Part shown: piece by piece, positions 52,943 to 62,836 of the stretch
Layout of the letters: each line of letters starts with the position of its first letter
Position numbering within the stretch: the stretch's first letter is position 1
NCBI GenBank assembly: GCA_901472505.1
Contig: LR590468.1
Span: forward strand, 2,455,501-2,519,500
Direction: 5' to 3'
DNA length: 64,000 nt
Origin: Proteus vulgaris
GTDB lineage: Bacteria > Pseudomonadota > Gammaproteobacteria > Enterobacterales > Enterobacteriaceae
Translations under genes and position numbers: made by a program
The notes under the pieces: generated by a model
What the model was told of the DNA's origin: nothing
Databases searched by the model: none
The model's input: the letters and a program-made list of their open reading frames with translations, nothing else

Positions 52943-53320
52943 ATGATTATGACGATGGATAAAAAAACATTATCAGGATTTATGGCTTCAATCTGTCTTG
53001 CTTTAGGATTAGGACTTTCCCCCCTTTCTTATGCAGAAGAGACGCCTGTTTCAATACCAACCATTTCTATTGAAACGAGTACATCCGTTGATAAAGAAGC
53101 TAAAGAAGTAAAAGCCAATGCAGAAGGTAAGGTTGATTTAAATACAGCGACGGTTGATGAGTTAATGACACTTAAAGGCATTGGTAAAGCGAAAGCTCAA
53201 GCTATTATTGATTACCGTGAACAACTAGGTCGATTTACTTCTATTGAACAACTCGAAAAAGTATTTGGTATAGGAATGAAATTAGTCGAACAAAATCGTG
53301 ATTCTATCGTCATAAATTAA
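52943..53320 (+). CDS. ybaV: ComEA-like helix-hairpin-helix protein (YbaV)
   Basis: A 125-residue exported protein: signal peptide ending SPLSYAEE, a variable linker, and two helix-hairpin-helix motifs in the C-terminal half ([20 protein letters not shown] and [15 protein letters not shown]). The fold resembles ComEA, the periplasmic DNA receptor for natural transformation; the role of E. coli YbaV is unproven. ATG 52943 has AAGGAAA 6 bases upstream, so it is chosen over the later in-frame ATGs at 52949 and 52955. Confidence 0.92.
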   Translation: MIMTMDKKTLSGFMASICLALGLGLSPLSYAEETPVSIPTISIETSTSVDKEAKEVKANAEGKVDLNTATVDELMTLKGIGKAKAQAIIDYREQLGRFTSIEQLEKVFGIGMKLVEQNRDSIVIN

Positions 53321-53388
53321 TAGGCTAGATTACACTTTATATTGAATGTAGTGCATTTACTGAAAATATAAATATCGATTTAATAACC

Positions 53389-53418
53389 TGTGTTTCTCTT
53401 TGTAATAAGGGAAACACA
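53389..53418 (+). terminator. Terminator-like hairpin after ybaV
   Basis: TGTGTTTCTCTT and AAGGGAAACACA form a 12-bp stem (one G-U pair) with a 6-base loop. Only a short T stretch (TTTACAT) follows. Confidence 0.5.
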
Positions 53419-53568
53419 TTTACATCAATTTGATTCGTTAAAAGAGGTGAAAGATAAAAGAGTGAGTTTAAAACATTACTAAATTTATTTTTTTGACTAT
53501 ATTAACTGTATCGCAAAGAAACGTTATCAAAAAAACTTACTATAATAATCAAGAGGTAATGGATTGAT

Positions 53569-53973
53569 ATGAGTACATTAATTAAAGTTTATGGTTTTCA
53601 TTTAGATGTTTTTGAACATGTAAATAATGCACGTTACCTTGAGTTTTTAGAACAGGCTCGATGGGATTGGATTGAACAACATTTAGACTTTGCTTGGTTT
53701 AAGCGTAATGGCTTAGCGTTAGTGGTTGCTAATATCAATATTAATTATCGCTTACCTGCAAGCCTTGGTGATGAATTACTTATTGATTGTGAAGTTGCTG
53801 AAGTTGGGATTAAAAGTGGTGTGCTATCTCAAAAGATAGTGAGAAAAAAAGATGGTGCACTTATCTCTGACGCATTAATCACATTTGTTCTTGTTGATAT
53901 TAATACTAAAAAAGCACTGACATTAACGGATCAATTAAGGGAAAAACTAGAATATGTACGTCAGTCATCATAA
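53569..53973 (+). CDS. fadM: Long-chain acyl-CoA thioesterase FadM (YbaW)
   Basis: Hot-dog fold thioesterase; the E. coli enzyme clears unusual acyl-CoAs during oleate breakdown. The protein is 134 residues (E. coli 132) with the 4HBT-type motif DVFEHVNNARYLEFLEQARW near residue 10 containing the catalytic-type Asp/His, then ININYRLPASLGDEL. The ribosome-binding site GAGG precedes ATG 53569. It is convergent with queC. Confidence 0.93.
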   Translation: MSTLIKVYGFHLDVFEHVNNARYLEFLEQARWDWIEQHLDFAWFKRNGLALVVANININYRLPASLGDELLIDCEVAEVGIKSGVLSQKIVRKKDGALISDALITFVLVDINTKKALTLTDQLREKLEYVRQSS

Positions 53974-54041
53974 TACAGCGTAATTTTTCATTATAAATAA
54001 AAGTAATGCGCTCAATATGAATTAATTTAACATAATTTAAG

Positions 54042-54098
54042 GCAGTGATAATGCCTATTTAGTTATCACTGTCTTAGCGAGTAAGTTGCAGTGATAAC
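54042..54098. repeat. Three alternating copies of a 9-bp motif between fadM and queC
   Basis: CAGTGATAA at 54043-54051, its reverse complement TTATCACTG at 54063-54071, and CAGTGATAA again at 54089-54097 (the last pair extends to 10 bp). The central copy can pair with either neighbour, giving two mutually exclusive hairpins in the intergenic region between convergent genes. Possibly a transcription end signal or a small repeat family. Confidence 0.55.
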
Positions 54099-54122
54099 GA
54101 TAAGCGGGCGATATTATAGTAT

Positions 54123-54820
54123 TTATTTCAATCCTATCTTCTGTTTCATTGCCTGCATAATTAGCGTTTTATCGGCTAAATAGGTGCTTAATCCGCGTTG
54201 TCTTAAATGGCAAGCTGCGCATTCACCACAACCATCACCTTGAATACCGTTATAGCATGTTAAGGTTTCATGACGAACGAAATCTAATTTTTGATAATAA
54301 TCCGCTAATGCCCAAGTTTCTGCTTTATCTAGCCACATTAGGGGGTGATAAATTTAATATCACGTGCAATACCTAAATTGACCGCATGATTTAGCGCTTT
54401 GACAAACTCATCACGACAATCAGGATAGCCAGAAAAATCAGTTTCACAAACGCCAGTAATGACACTTTCAGCCCCAATCTGGTAAGCGTAAATGGCGGCT
54501 AAAGTGAGGAAAACAATATTTCTACCTGGGACAAAAGTACTTGGAATATCACTTTTTTCACTTTCTTTGAAATCAGGAACAGGTATATTGTCGCGAGTTA
54601 AGCTACTGATAGCGAGTTCATTGAGTAAATTTACATCCAAAACTTTATGCGCAGTTGCCCCCAGCAATTGACTTACTTTTTGTGCTACCTCAATTTCTTC
54701 TTTATGACGTTGTCCATAATTAAATGTAATGCAATGTACTTCATCGTACTTTTCTTTTGCTTGAATAAGGCATGTTGTCGAATCTTGTCCACCACTAAAG
54801 ACAACGACCGTTTTTTTCAT
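54123..54820 (-). pseudogene. queC: 7-cyano-7-deazaguanine synthase QueC, frameshifted as read (probably a sequence error)
   Basis: Makes preQ0, the precursor of queuosine. The N-terminal PP-loop [16 protein letters not shown] and [17 protein letters not shown] lie in one frame up to KFITP. The C-terminal part ([16 protein letters not shown], and the zinc cysteines in [19 protein letters not shown]) is in another. Five G at 54341-54345 (C on the minus strand) should be six to join [13 protein letters not shown]; the repaired protein has 232 residues (E. coli 231). ATG 54820 with GGAG is the start. Because queA and tgt here are intact and need preQ0-derived preQ1, a functional queC is expected. 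Confidence 0.9.
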
Positions 54821-54977
54821 CGGAATACTCCTGAAAATTGAATTTACATAAGGATTAGTACGCATAAAAGTACATATATTATGACAATTTATTACCGATT
54901 TATCATTAGATGATTACTCTTATAGTCAGGGGCAGGTTATCATTATTTTTGTAGGGGCATATTTTGAAGGAGTATCT

Positions 54978-55439
54978 ATGTTAGATAAGATTGACCGTAA
55001 ATTATTAGCGCTGTTACAGGAAGATTCAAGCCTCTCACTGAATACTTTGGCTGAGGCTGTTAACCTAACCTCAACACCTTGCTGGAAACGATTGAAACGA
55101 CTTGAGGATGAAGGGTATATTCGTAAGCGAGTTGCTCTACTTGATAGCGAAAAAATTGGGCTAGGTCTAACAGTTATTGTTATGATTAGAACACAGCAAC
55201 ATAATAGCGAATGGTACGAACAGTTTGTTTCATTTGTTAAGCAAATGCCAGAAGTACTGACATTCTATCGAATGGCGGGTGAGTGTGATTATCTAATGCA
55301 TGTTGAAGTGGTAGACATGAAAAGTTACGATCTGTTTTATAAGCGTATGGTTAATGGTGTACCAGGCCTTATTGACGTGACTTCTAACTTCGCAATGGAA
55401 AAAATTAAATACACAACGGCAATGCCGATACCTGAATAA
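54978..55439 (+). CDS. decR: Lrp/AsnC-family regulator DecR (YbaO)
   Basis: Lrp-type regulator that activates cysteine desulfidation genes in E. coli. The protein is 153 residues with an N-terminal helix-turn-helix ([20 protein letters not shown], then [18 protein letters not shown]) and a C-terminal RAM ligand domain ([18 protein letters not shown]). GAAGGAG precedes ATG 54978. It is divergent from queC and 56 bases before mdlA. The target cof/ybaE genes that neighbour it in E. coli are absent here. Confidence 0.94.
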   Translation: MLDKIDRKLLALLQEDSSLSLNTLAEAVNLTSTPCWKRLKRLEDEGYIRKRVALLDSEKIGLGLTVIVMIRTQQHNSEWYEQFVSFVKQMPEVLTFYRMAGECDYLMHVEVVDMKSYDLFYKRMVNGVPGLIDVTSNFAMEKIKYTTAMPIPE

Positions 55440-55495
55440 GGTTCATCTTTACCAACTGGCACTTTTATTTTTTGTATAACCTTAGGATTTAAGGC

Positions 55496-57241
55496 GTGGC
55501 TCTATTTTCACAGCTCAGTTGGTATTTCCTCAGTGAATGGCGTCGTTATGTCGGTGCTATTTTCTTATTGATGGTTATCGCAGTATTACAGGTGATCCCG
55601 CCTAAAATTGTTGGGATCATTGTGGATGGTGTCGATAACCATAATCTGTCGTTTAGCCAAGTAATGAATTGGGTTGGCGTGATGGTGTTAATTGCTATTG
55701 CGGTTTATCTTTTGCGTTATTTTTGGCGTCTTTGGTTATTTGGGGCCTCTTATCAATTAGCTGTAAAGCTACGAATGCAGATTTATCAACAGCTTAATCA
55801 GCAATCTTCCTCTTTTTATCACCGCTATCGCACTGGTGATTTAATTGCACGTACCACGAATGACGTCGATAAAGTCGTTTTTGCTGCTGGCGAAGGTGTT
55901 TTAACTTTAGTCGATTCAATGGTGATGGGACTTGCTGTACTTGTGATGATGAGCATCCAGTTAAGCTGGGAACTCACTTTAATTTCACTGTTACCTATGC
56001 CATTAATGGCAATGTTGATTAAACGTTATGGTGATAAATTACATAGCCGTTTTAAAACCGCACAGGCACTTTTTTCTTCATTGAATAATCAAGCTCAAGA
56101 AAGCCTGAGCAGTATTCGCATGATCAAATCATTCGGGCTTGAACAACAGCATGCCACTCGTTTTGAGGATGTTGCAAAAGAAACGGGGCGACAAAATATG
56201 CGTGTCGCAAGAATTGATGCTTTGTTTGACCCCACCATTTTTATGGCGATCGGTTTTGCTAATTTATTCGCCGTTGCTGGCGGGAGCTATCTTGTACTCA
56301 ATGACAAGATGACACTAGGTGAATTAACCAGTTTTGTTATGTATTTAGGGCAAATGATTTGGCCTATGTTGGCGCTGGCATGGATGTTTAATATTGTTGA
56401 ACGTGGTAGTGCAGCTTATAGCAGAATTAATAGCTTATTGAATGAGAAACTCGATATGATTGATGGTGATTTATCACCAAAACAAGGCCGAGGTGTATTA
56501 TCGGTTGATATCGAGCGCTTTCTGTATCCTGAACAAACGACTGAGGTGCTGAAAAATATTCATTTCATCTTATCCCCTGGTGATATGTTGGGAATTTGTG
56601 GAATGACAGGAAGTGGTAAAAGCACACTGCTTACTGTTATTCAACGACTTTATGATGTGACAGAAGGGGAGATTTGTTTTCAATCCATACCTATTTATCA
56701 ATTAAAACTCGATGAATGGCGAGCACGTTTAGCCGTGGTTAATCAAACACCTTTTTTATTTTCAGATACCATTGCAGGAAATATTGCACTAGGACGTCCT
56801 AATGCAACCAAAGATGAAATTGAAGCAGTGGCAAAACTGGCGAATATTCATGACGATATTTTACGTTTACCTGAAGGGTATCAAACACAGGTAGGTGAAA
56901 AAGGCGTGATGCTATCCGGTGGGCAGAAGCAACGTATTTCTATTGCGCGAGCACTACTTTTAGATGCGGAAATCTTGTTATTAGATGATGCATTATCTGC
57001 CGTTGATGGGCAAACTGAATATCAAATTTTACAAAATTTGTCGCAATGGCGAAAAGATAGAACGTTGATTATCAGTGCACATCGTTTATCTGCTTTGGTC
57101 GGTGCCACTCATATCCTAGTGTTAAAACAAGGTGAAATAGTAGAACAAGGTACGCATCAACAACTAATATCAATACCTGGTTGGTATCAAGATATGTACC
57201 ATTATCAGCAATTAGAGGCTGCGCTGGATGACGATGAATAA
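55496..57241 (+). CDS. mdlA: ABC exporter half-transporter MdlA (SmdA)
   Basis: Multidrug-type ABC half-transporter, likely heterodimeric with MdlB. The protein is 581 residues: six N-terminal membrane helices, then an ATPase domain with Walker [10 protein letters not shown] (about residue 370), Q-loop VNQTPFLF, signature [15 protein letters not shown] and Walker [13 protein letters not shown], with Asp in place of the usual Glu after Walker B as in the E. coli homologue. The start is GTG 55496 after AAGG. It overlaps mdlB by 14 bases. Confidence 0.96.
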   Translation: MALFSQLSWYFLSEWRRYVGAIFLLMVIAVLQVIPPKIVGIIVDGVDNHNLSFSQVMNWVGVMVLIAIAVYLLRYFWRLWLFGASYQLAVKLRMQIYQQLNQQSSSFYHRYRTGDLIARTTNDVDKVVFAAGEGVLTLVDSMVMGLAVLVMMSIQLSWELTLISLLPMPLMAMLIKRYGDKLHSRFKTAQALFSSLNNQAQESLSSIRMIKSFGLEQQHATRFEDVAKETGRQNMRVARIDALFDPTIFMAIGFANLFAVAGGSYLVLNDKMTLGELTSFVMYLGQMIWPMLALAWMFNIVERGSAAYSRINSLLNEKLDMIDGDLSPKQGRGVLSVDIERFLYPEQTTEVLKNIHFILSPGDMLGICGMTGSGKSTLLTVIQRLYDVTEGEICFQSIPIYQLKLDEWRARLAVVNQTPFLFSDTIAGNIALGRPNATKDEIEAVAKLANIHDDILRLPEGYQTQVGEKGVMLSGGQKQRISIARALLLDAEILLLDDALSAVDGQTEYQILQNLSQWRKDRTLIISAHRLSALVGATHILVLKQGEIVEQGTHQQLISIPGWYQDMYHYQQLEAALDDDE

Positions 57242-59017
57242 AAATAAATCCGTTAAAGCGCTATTCCCTGCATTAAAGCGCCTGTTAACTTATGGTAAAA
57301 CTTATCGCAAACCTATGACATGGGGTGTCATTATGTTGTGGCTCGCGGCTGTTGCAGAAGTGGGTGGGCCATTAATTGTGGGTTATTTCATTGATGCGAA
57401 AGTGGCTACGAATAATGTTGAATTAGTCTCTTCATTAAGTTTGGCATTGGCATTTATTCTCTTACAAATAATTGCTGCTGCTCTTCACTATTATCAGGCG
57501 ATTGTATTTAATTATGCCGCGGTCGGTGTTGTGCAACAATTACGCACTGACGTAATGAGTGCGGCGCTAAAACAACCTTTAAGTGCTTTTGATAATCAGC
57601 CAGTAGGTCAATTAATTTCTCGTGTAACAAATGATACTGAAACAATTAAAGATTTATTTGTTAACGTATTACCGACATTATTCCGCGCCATTGCGTTAGT
57701 GGTTGTTATGTTAATTGCTATGTTCTTATTAGAGTGGCAAATGGCATTAGTGGCGATGACTATCTTTCCTGCCGTTATTGGTGTGATGATGCTTTATCAG
57801 CGACTCAGTACACCGATAGTCCGTAATGTGCGCCATTTTCTTGCCAATATTAATGATGGTTTCCATGAAGTCATCAATGGGATGTCAGTGATCCAGCAAT
57901 TTAGGCAACAAGCTCGATTTGGTAAAAGAATGTCTGATGATAGCTGGCAACATTACCAAGCTCGTATGAAGGCATTAAAAACTCGATGGTCTGTTATTAC
58001 GTCCTTTGTTAAGTATGCTCTCTGCATTGGTTTTATGTGGCTTATTGATGCTATTTGGTTATCAAGGCAGTGCTGTTATTGGTGTTGGGGTCATTTATGC
58101 GTTTATTAGTTATTTAGGACGTTTAAATGAACCCTTAATCACACTGACATCTCAACAGTCTATTTTGCAACAAGCAGTTGTTTCAGGTGAGCGAGTGTTT
58201 GAATTAATGGATGCACCTTTGCAACATTACGGTTCATCATCACATATCATTACTCAAGGTCATATCGATGTTAATTCCCTATGGTTTGCCTATCGCGATG
58301 AACAATGGGTATTAAAAGATATCAATTTAGCCATTCCTGCACGCCATTTTGTGGCATTCGTTGGGCATACTGGAAGTGGTAAGAGTACGTTAGCAAGCCT
58401 GTTAATGGGAAATTACCTTTGGCAAAAAGGGAATATCTATTTAGATGGCCAACCTTTAGAGGATTACTCTCATTATGCGTTGCGTAGTGGTATTGCCATG
58501 GTGCAACAAGATCCGGTCTTATTGTCCGGTTCGTTACATGACAACATTACATTAGGGCGAGAATATGACGAGTCACGTCTATGGCAGGTGTTAGAAACAG
58601 TACAACTCGATCAATGGGTGAACGCATTACCTCAAGGATTACAAACAGAACTCGGTGAACAAGGTAGTCGATTATCAGCGGGGCAAAAACAGTTACTTGC
58701 ATTAGCTCGTGTATTATTACTACCACCTCGCATTCTTATTCTTGATGAAGCAACAGCCAATATTGATTCAGGAAACAGAACAAGCCATACAGAAGGCATT
58801 AAAAGTCGTAAGAGAGAAAACAACCCTAATTGTTATTGCCCATCGGCTTTCTACGATTATTGAAGCTAATGAAATCGTGGTGCTTCATCGTGGTGCAATT
58901 GTAGAGCAGGGTGATCACGCGAAATTGCTCTCACAAAAAGGGCGATACTATAATATGTATCAATTACAGCAAGTCAGAGAGTCTTTACAAGAACAAGCTC
59001 CTGTTGAAGTAGAATAA
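57228..59017 (+). pseudogene. mdlB: ABC exporter half-transporter MdlB (SmdB), two frameshifts as read (probably sequence errors)
   Basis: Partner of MdlA. Three frames are needed: membrane helices 1-4 ([52 protein letters not shown]), then [20 protein letters not shown] to Walker [10 protein letters not shown], signature [15 protein letters not shown] and Walker [15 protein letters not shown], then [20 protein letters not shown] and the H-loop IAHRLSTI. The breaks are at five A (57977-57981, four expected) and AAA (58773-58775, two expected). Repaired length is 595 residues (E. coli 593). The start overlaps the mdlA end, so translation is coupled. Confidence 0.9.
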
Positions 59018-59044
59018 TTGACTTAAAATTAACATCTGATTTTT

Positions 59045-59078
59045 TAGAGGGCACATAAAAATTATGTGCCCTTTTTTA
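59045..59078 (+). terminator. Rho-independent terminator of mdlAB
   Basis: AGGGCACATAA and TTATGTGCCCT pair around AAA, followed by TTTTTATTTT, 30 bases after the mdlB stop. Confidence 0.9.
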
Positions 59079-59122
59079 TTTTCCCGACTATTTTGCTTTT
59101 ATCAAAATAGTCGGCTTATTGT

Positions 59123-59139
59123 TGCACCAATACGGTGAA
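59123..59139 (+). promoter_or_regulatory. NtrC-like enhancer site upstream of glnK
   Basis: TGCACCA-ATA-CGGTGAA matches the NtrC pattern TGCACCA-N3-TGGTGCA in 11 of 14 defined bases. It lies about 75 bases upstream of the sigma-54 promoter, a workable enhancer distance. Confidence 0.65.
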
Positions 59140-59199
59140 TTTATTTATTTTATTTTTTGATGATTTAATTTTCTTTTTAAATATCAATGTATTAATAGT

Positions 59200-59215
59200 T
59201 GGCATATCTTTTGCT
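59200..59215 (+). promoter_or_regulatory. Sigma-54 promoter of glnK-amtB
   Basis: TGGCAT-ATCTT-TTGCT fits the -24/-12 consensus TGGCAC-N5-TTGCA/T with correct spacing. It lies about 40 bases before the glnK start codon. Together with the NtrC-like site it predicts induction by nitrogen limitation, as in E. coli. Confidence 0.8.
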
Positions 59216-59253
59216 CTATAAACGTTGTTCTTTCTCACATCGACGAGGTTTAT

Positions 59254-59592
59254 ATGAAATATATCATTGCCATTATTAAGCCATTTAAATTAGAAGAGGT
59301 CAGAGAATTACTTTCTGAGTTAGGTATAAAAGGGATGACAATTAGTGAAGTAAAAGGATATGGACGGCAAAAAGGGCATGCTGAGCTTTATCGAGGAGCT
59401 GAATACGAAGTTAATTTTCTCCCTAAAGTAAAAATAGAACTCGCTGTCTGCGATGAACAACTAGAGCCTGTTATGCAAACGATCATGCAAGCGACAGACA
59501 CCGGCAAAGTGGGAGATGGCAAAATTTTTGTTTTGGAATTATTGCAAGCTGTTCGTATTCGTACGGGTGAGTTTGGTGATGAAGCACTTTAA
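59254..59592 (+). CDS. glnK: Nitrogen regulatory PII protein GlnK
   Basis: PII signalling protein that blocks AmtB when nitrogen is plentiful and is uridylylated by GlnD when it is scarce. The protein is 112 residues with the T-loop GHAELYRGAEYEVNFLPK containing Tyr51, the uridylylation site, and the C-terminal nucleotide-binding segment TGKVGDGKIFVLE. GAGG precedes the ATG. It lies 12 bases before amtB, the conserved glnK-amtB operon. Confidence 0.98.
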   Translation: MKYIIAIIKPFKLEEVRELLSELGIKGMTISEVKGYGRQKGHAELYRGAEYEVNFLPKVKIELAVCDEQLEPVMQTIMQATDTGKVGDGKIFVLELLQAVRIRTGEFGDEAL

Positions 59593-59604
59593 AGGAGAAT
59601 TTTG

Positions 59605-60897
59605 ATGAAAAGCTTACTTTCTTTATTATTAATGTTAGTGCTTACAAACTTTCCTTCATCAGCACTTGCCACTGAAGTCACTGTAATTGATAACGCGGAC
59701 AATGGTTTTATGTTGATATGTACTGCGTTGGTCTTTTTTATGACTATTCCTGGCATTGCCTTGTTTTATGGCGGATTGCTGAGAAGTAAAAATGTACTTT
59801 CGTTGATAACACAAGTGATGATGATCTTTAGTGTTGTGGTCATTCTTTGGATAACGTTCGGTTATAGTTTGGCTTTTACTGCAGGTAATAAAATTTGGGG
59901 TGGGTGGTCACTTACTTTCTTGAATAATGTTTCTCTAGGATCTGTTTCTGGTTCAATTAATCAATATGTTCATATTGCCTTTCAAGGCTCTTTTGCTGTG
60001 ATAACGATTGCATTGATTGTTGGAGCACTGGGTGAACGTGTCCGTTTTTCAGCATTGGTAATTTTTACGGTTATTTGGTTCACGTTTTCTTATATCCCGA
60101 TTGCTCACATGGTATGGGGAGAAGGCGGCTGGTTAATTGATGATGGAGCACTCGATTTTGCCGGAGGAACAGTGGTTCATATCAATGCCGCTATTGCAGC
60201 CCTTGTTGGTGCTTACTTACTTGGAAAGCGTCGTGACTATCAACATACAGCACTTAAACCGCATAATTTACCGATGGTATTTACAGGAACGGCTGTACTT
60301 TACATTGGTTGGTTTGGCTTTAATGCCGGCTCTGCTGGTAGTGCAAATGCGATTGCGGCATTAGCATTTTTAAATACGGTAATCGCAACGGCAGGAGCTG
60401 TACTTTCTTGGACTTTATCTGAATGGTTAGTCAGAGGAAAACCATCGATGCTAGGCAGTTGCTCTGGTTGTATTGCTGGGCTGGTGGCGATTACGCCAGC
60501 AGCTGGTACTGTTGGTGTTATGGGGGCGTTATTTATTGGTGTAACAGGTGGAATTATCGGACTTTGGGGCGTTGTTATTTTAAAACGGTGGTTAAAAGTT
60601 GATGATGTTTGTGATGTCTTCGGTATTCATGGTACTTGTGGTATTGCGGGATGTTTGTTAACGGGGGTATTTACGGCTTCATTTTTAGGGGGAGTGGGCT
60701 ATAGCGATGGCATGACATTAAGCAAGCAAGTTTTAATACAGTTAATGAGTGTCGTTATTACGGTGATTTGGTCAGGTGTTGTGGCTTATATTGGTTTTAA
60801 AATCGCAGATAAGCTGGTGGGATTACGTGTTTCTGAAGAAGAAGAGCATGATGGGTTAGATTTAACGTCTCATGGTGAAAGAGCTTATCAGCAGTAA
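59605..60897 (+). CDS. amtB: Ammonium transporter AmtB
   Basis: Trimeric inner-membrane ammonium channel. The protein is 430 residues with a cleavable signal peptide (MKSLLSLLLMLVLTNFPSSA), eleven expected helices, and conserved FYGGLLRSKNVLS, DFAGGTVVHINAAIAALVGA (pore His) and DDVCDVFGIHGTCGIAG (second pore His). ATG 59605 is chosen over the in-frame TTG 59602 because AAAGGAG is 7 bases before the ATG. It is co-transcribed with glnK. Confidence 0.98.
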   Translation: MKSLLSLLLMLVLTNFPSSALATEVTVIDNADNGFMLICTALVFFMTIPGIALFYGGLLRSKNVLSLITQVMMIFSVVVILWITFGYSLAFTAGNKIWGGWSLTFLNNVSLGSVSGSINQYVHIAFQGSFAVITIALIVGALGERVRFSALVIFTVIWFTFSYIPIAHMVWGEGGWLIDDGALDFAGGTVVHINAAIAALVGAYLLGKRRDYQHTALKPHNLPMVFTGTAVLYIGWFGFNAGSAGSANAIAALAFLNTVIATAGAVLSWTLSEWLVRGKPSMLGSCSGCIAGLVAITPAAGTVGVMGALFIGVTGGIIGLWGVVILKRWLKVDDVCDVFGIHGTCGIAGCLLTGVFTASFLGGVGYSDGMTLSKQVLIQLMSVVITVIWSGVVAYIGFKIADKLVGLRVSEEEEHDGLDLTSHGERAYQQ

Positions 60898-60903
60898 TTG
60901 TCT

Positions 60904-60930
60904 ATTCCCCCTCTTTTGAGGGGGGAATAT
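60904..60930. terminator. Bidirectional terminator between amtB and tesB
   Basis: ATTCCCCCTC and GAGGGGGGAAT form a GC-rich stem around TTTT. It lies 7 bases after the amtB stop and 9 before the tesB stop, serving both convergent genes; no long T-run is present. Confidence 0.7.
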
Positions 60931-60938
60931 GCTGATTA

Positions 60939-61814
60939 TTATTTTGTATGCTTAGGGCGTTTTTGGCGAATAACCCCTTCTTGAACGGATGAAGCAACTA
61001 ACTGACCATTTGTATTAAAGAATTTCCCTCTAACAAATCCTCTTCCTCCTGATGCTGATGGGCTTTCAATCACATACAGTAACCAATCATCAATACGAAA
61101 TGGACGATGAAACCACATGGAATGGTCAATTGTGGCCACTTGAAGGCTTGGATCCATAAATCCTAAACCATAAGGTTGAAGTGCCGTAGGTAAGAAGTCA
61201 AAATCAGAAACATAACCTAACATATATTGATGTAGAAATGGATCTGATGGCATGTCGCCACGACTACGATACCAAACATAGCGTTCTGCGGGGGCTTTAG
61301 AGTAGCCAAAAGGGTTAAAGTATTGCACTGGGCGTGCTTCAAAAGGCGTTTCTCGTAATGCTAAAGATTTAATGGGTTCTGGTAATTTAGGAGCCATTTT
61401 TTTCAAAATATCATCTTGAGAGATAAGCTCATTGGGAAACGGAACATCAGGCATTGTATCTTGATGTTCAAAGCCCTCTTCAAACTCTTGAAAAGAAACT
61501 GTCATATAAAAAATGGGCTTACCATGCTGAATCGCACTGACTCTACGAGTACTGAATGAACCACCATCACGAATAAACTCTACGTCATAAACAATGGGTT
61601 TATGGCTATCACCAGGACGTAAAAAATAGCTGTGAAAGGAATTGATATAGCGGTTATCTGCTATTGTTTGTTTTGCTGCGTACAGCGCTTGTCCTACAAC
61701 TTGTCCACCAAAAACTTGAGGTAGCCCTAAATCTTCGCTTTGCCCTCTAAATAGGCCTTCTTCTATTTTTTCAAGTGCCATCAAGTTGATGAGATCTTTT
61801 AATGCCTGACTCAT
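60939..61814 (-). CDS. tesB: Acyl-CoA thioesterase II
   Basis: Hydrolyses medium- and long-chain acyl-CoAs. The protein is 291 residues (E. coli 286), a double hot-dog fold with [32 protein letters not shown], and the C-terminal half carrying [20 protein letters not shown] with the catalytic Asp and neighbouring residues. It is convergent with amtB, as in E. coli. The ybaY gene that follows in E. coli is absent. Confidence 0.97.
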   Translation of the reverse strand: MSQALKDLINLMALEKIEEGLFRGQSEDLGLPQVFGGQVVGQALYAAKQTIADNRYINSFHSYFLRPGDSHKPIVYDVEFIRDGGSFSTRRVSAIQHGKPIFYMTVSFQEFEEGFEHQDTMPDVPFPNELISQDDILKKMAPKLPEPIKSLALRETPFEARPVQYFNPFGYSKAPAERYVWYRSRGDMPSDPFLHQYMLGYVSDFDFLPTALQPYGLGFMDPSLQVATIDHSMWFHRPFRIDDWLLYVIESPSASGGRGFVRGKFFNTNGQLVASSVQEGVIRQKRPKHTK

Positions 61815-62069
61815 AGTGTACCTGTACCATTAGATCGGGTTATTTTTTATAAAGTGATTATATACAATCCTAAGAATATAAAAAAATAATCTCCTTTTTA
61901 TCTTAGATCTCAACCTAATGTTTTATGAACATAGTTGATGAGATTATTATTTATTAGCTTATTGAATACGGTCTGATGGATTTATGAGAGGCAAAAAGAG
62001 TGTTAAAGGCTATTAAATAAGAGATAATCCTTGATTTGGGTAATTAATCATCACTTAGGCTTACTGTCC

Positions 62070-62098
62070 TTGCTATTTTGGCGAGATTAAAACATAAT
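62070..62098 (+). promoter_or_regulatory. Promoter of the 4.5S RNA gene
   Basis: TTGCTA (62070-62075) and CATAAT (62093-62098) are separated by 17 bases and followed by a GC-rich discriminator (GCGTGTCG), typical of stringently controlled stable RNA promoters. A start near 62105 leaves a roughly 23-base leader before the mature RNA, similar to the RNase P-removed leader in E. coli. Confidence 0.7.
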
Positions 62099-62127
62099 GC
62101 GTGTCGTCTTAGCAATAAGGCAATCTA

Positions 62128-62240
62128 TGGGGTCTTGTTGGTTCTCCCGCAACGCTAACTTGTTAACTCGGTCAGGTCCGGAAGGAAGCAGCCATGGCAG
62201 GTGTCGCGTGTGCCGGGATGTCGCTGGCAAGGCCCCACCC
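62128..62240 (+). ncRNA. ffs: Signal recognition particle 4.5S RNA
   Basis: About 113 bases closely matching E. coli 4.5S RNA. The conserved Ffh-binding region GGTCAGGTCCGGAAGGAAGC is followed by AGCC and later GCGTGTGCCGGGATG, and the 5' part contains GTTGGTTCTCCCGCAACGCT. The ends pair (TGGGGTCTTG with CAAGGCCCCA), giving the single long hairpin of the family. It forms the RNA part of the bacterial SRP with Ffh. The exact mature ends are inferred from the E. coli RNA. Confidence 0.96.
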
Positions 62241-62586
62241 AATTTTAACCCTCTTAAATTCGTACCCTCCTATTTTTTATCTCCAATAATAGCATTTTTT
62301 GCATGTTATATTTTCTTGCGAATATCAATATCGTCTATATGGGAAATAATAAATTTAATGTATTGATGCGTCATTTGAAAATGAATGATGATATTTGTAA
62401 ATGGGGTATTTTGGGTAAAATAGTGCTGTCATGCCGTAATAAGTTAACGGCATGATGGTGTGTAATCATTCTACTGATAAGAAAACGTGAATAAAAAAAC
62501 GATATCTAAATTAAGAAATAATAACCCTACTATAATAAAAAATAAAAATAGCAAAAATAAAATTAAGCTAATTAAATAGTGCTAGA
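62241..62586. other. Intergenic region between ffs and hha
   Basis: About 345 AT-rich bases without a gene. The inverted repeat TCATGCCGT / ACGGCATGA (62429-62455, 9-base loop) is the only notable structure; it has no T-run on either strand, so it is an uncertain terminator for hha or ffs. Confidence 0.4.
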
Positions 62587-62790
62587 TTATCTTACGAACT
62601 TCCAAACAGAAGCTGGAATTTTGTCATAGAGCTTATTCATAGTCAGTTCAGCCAAACGATGATCAGCTGCTGAATAAAACAGCTCTAGTTCATCATCAGA
62701 GAGCTCATATTTGTTTTTTTCAATTACTCGCTCTAATGTTTCGATTGAGGTACATTTTCTTAAACGCATTAGATAGTCTGTCTTAGTCAT
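62587..62790 (-). CDS. hha: Hemolysin expression modulator Hha
   Basis: Small H-NS partner that silences horizontally acquired genes. The protein is 67 residues, nearly identical to E. coli Hha (72 aa) over its length ([40 protein letters not shown]); it begins a few residues later, because a stop codon lies just upstream in frame. It is the second gene of the tomB-hha pair, 46 bases after tomB. Confidence 0.97.
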   Translation of the reverse strand: MTKTDYLMRLRKCTSIETLERVIEKNKYELSDDELELFYSAADHRLAELTMNKLYDKIPASVWKFVR

Positions 62791-62836
62791 GTTGTCTTTT
62801 CTCTATTATTTCAAATAAAACTAAAGATAATTAAAT

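Noticed and set aside
54821..54977. Possible preQ1 riboswitch upstream of queC
   Set aside because: No recognisable aptamer fold or conserved motif in this short divergent region.
62097..62366. Open frame of 89 codons over the ffs region
   Set aside because: It is an accidental frame through the 4.5S RNA gene, which explains the sequence fully.
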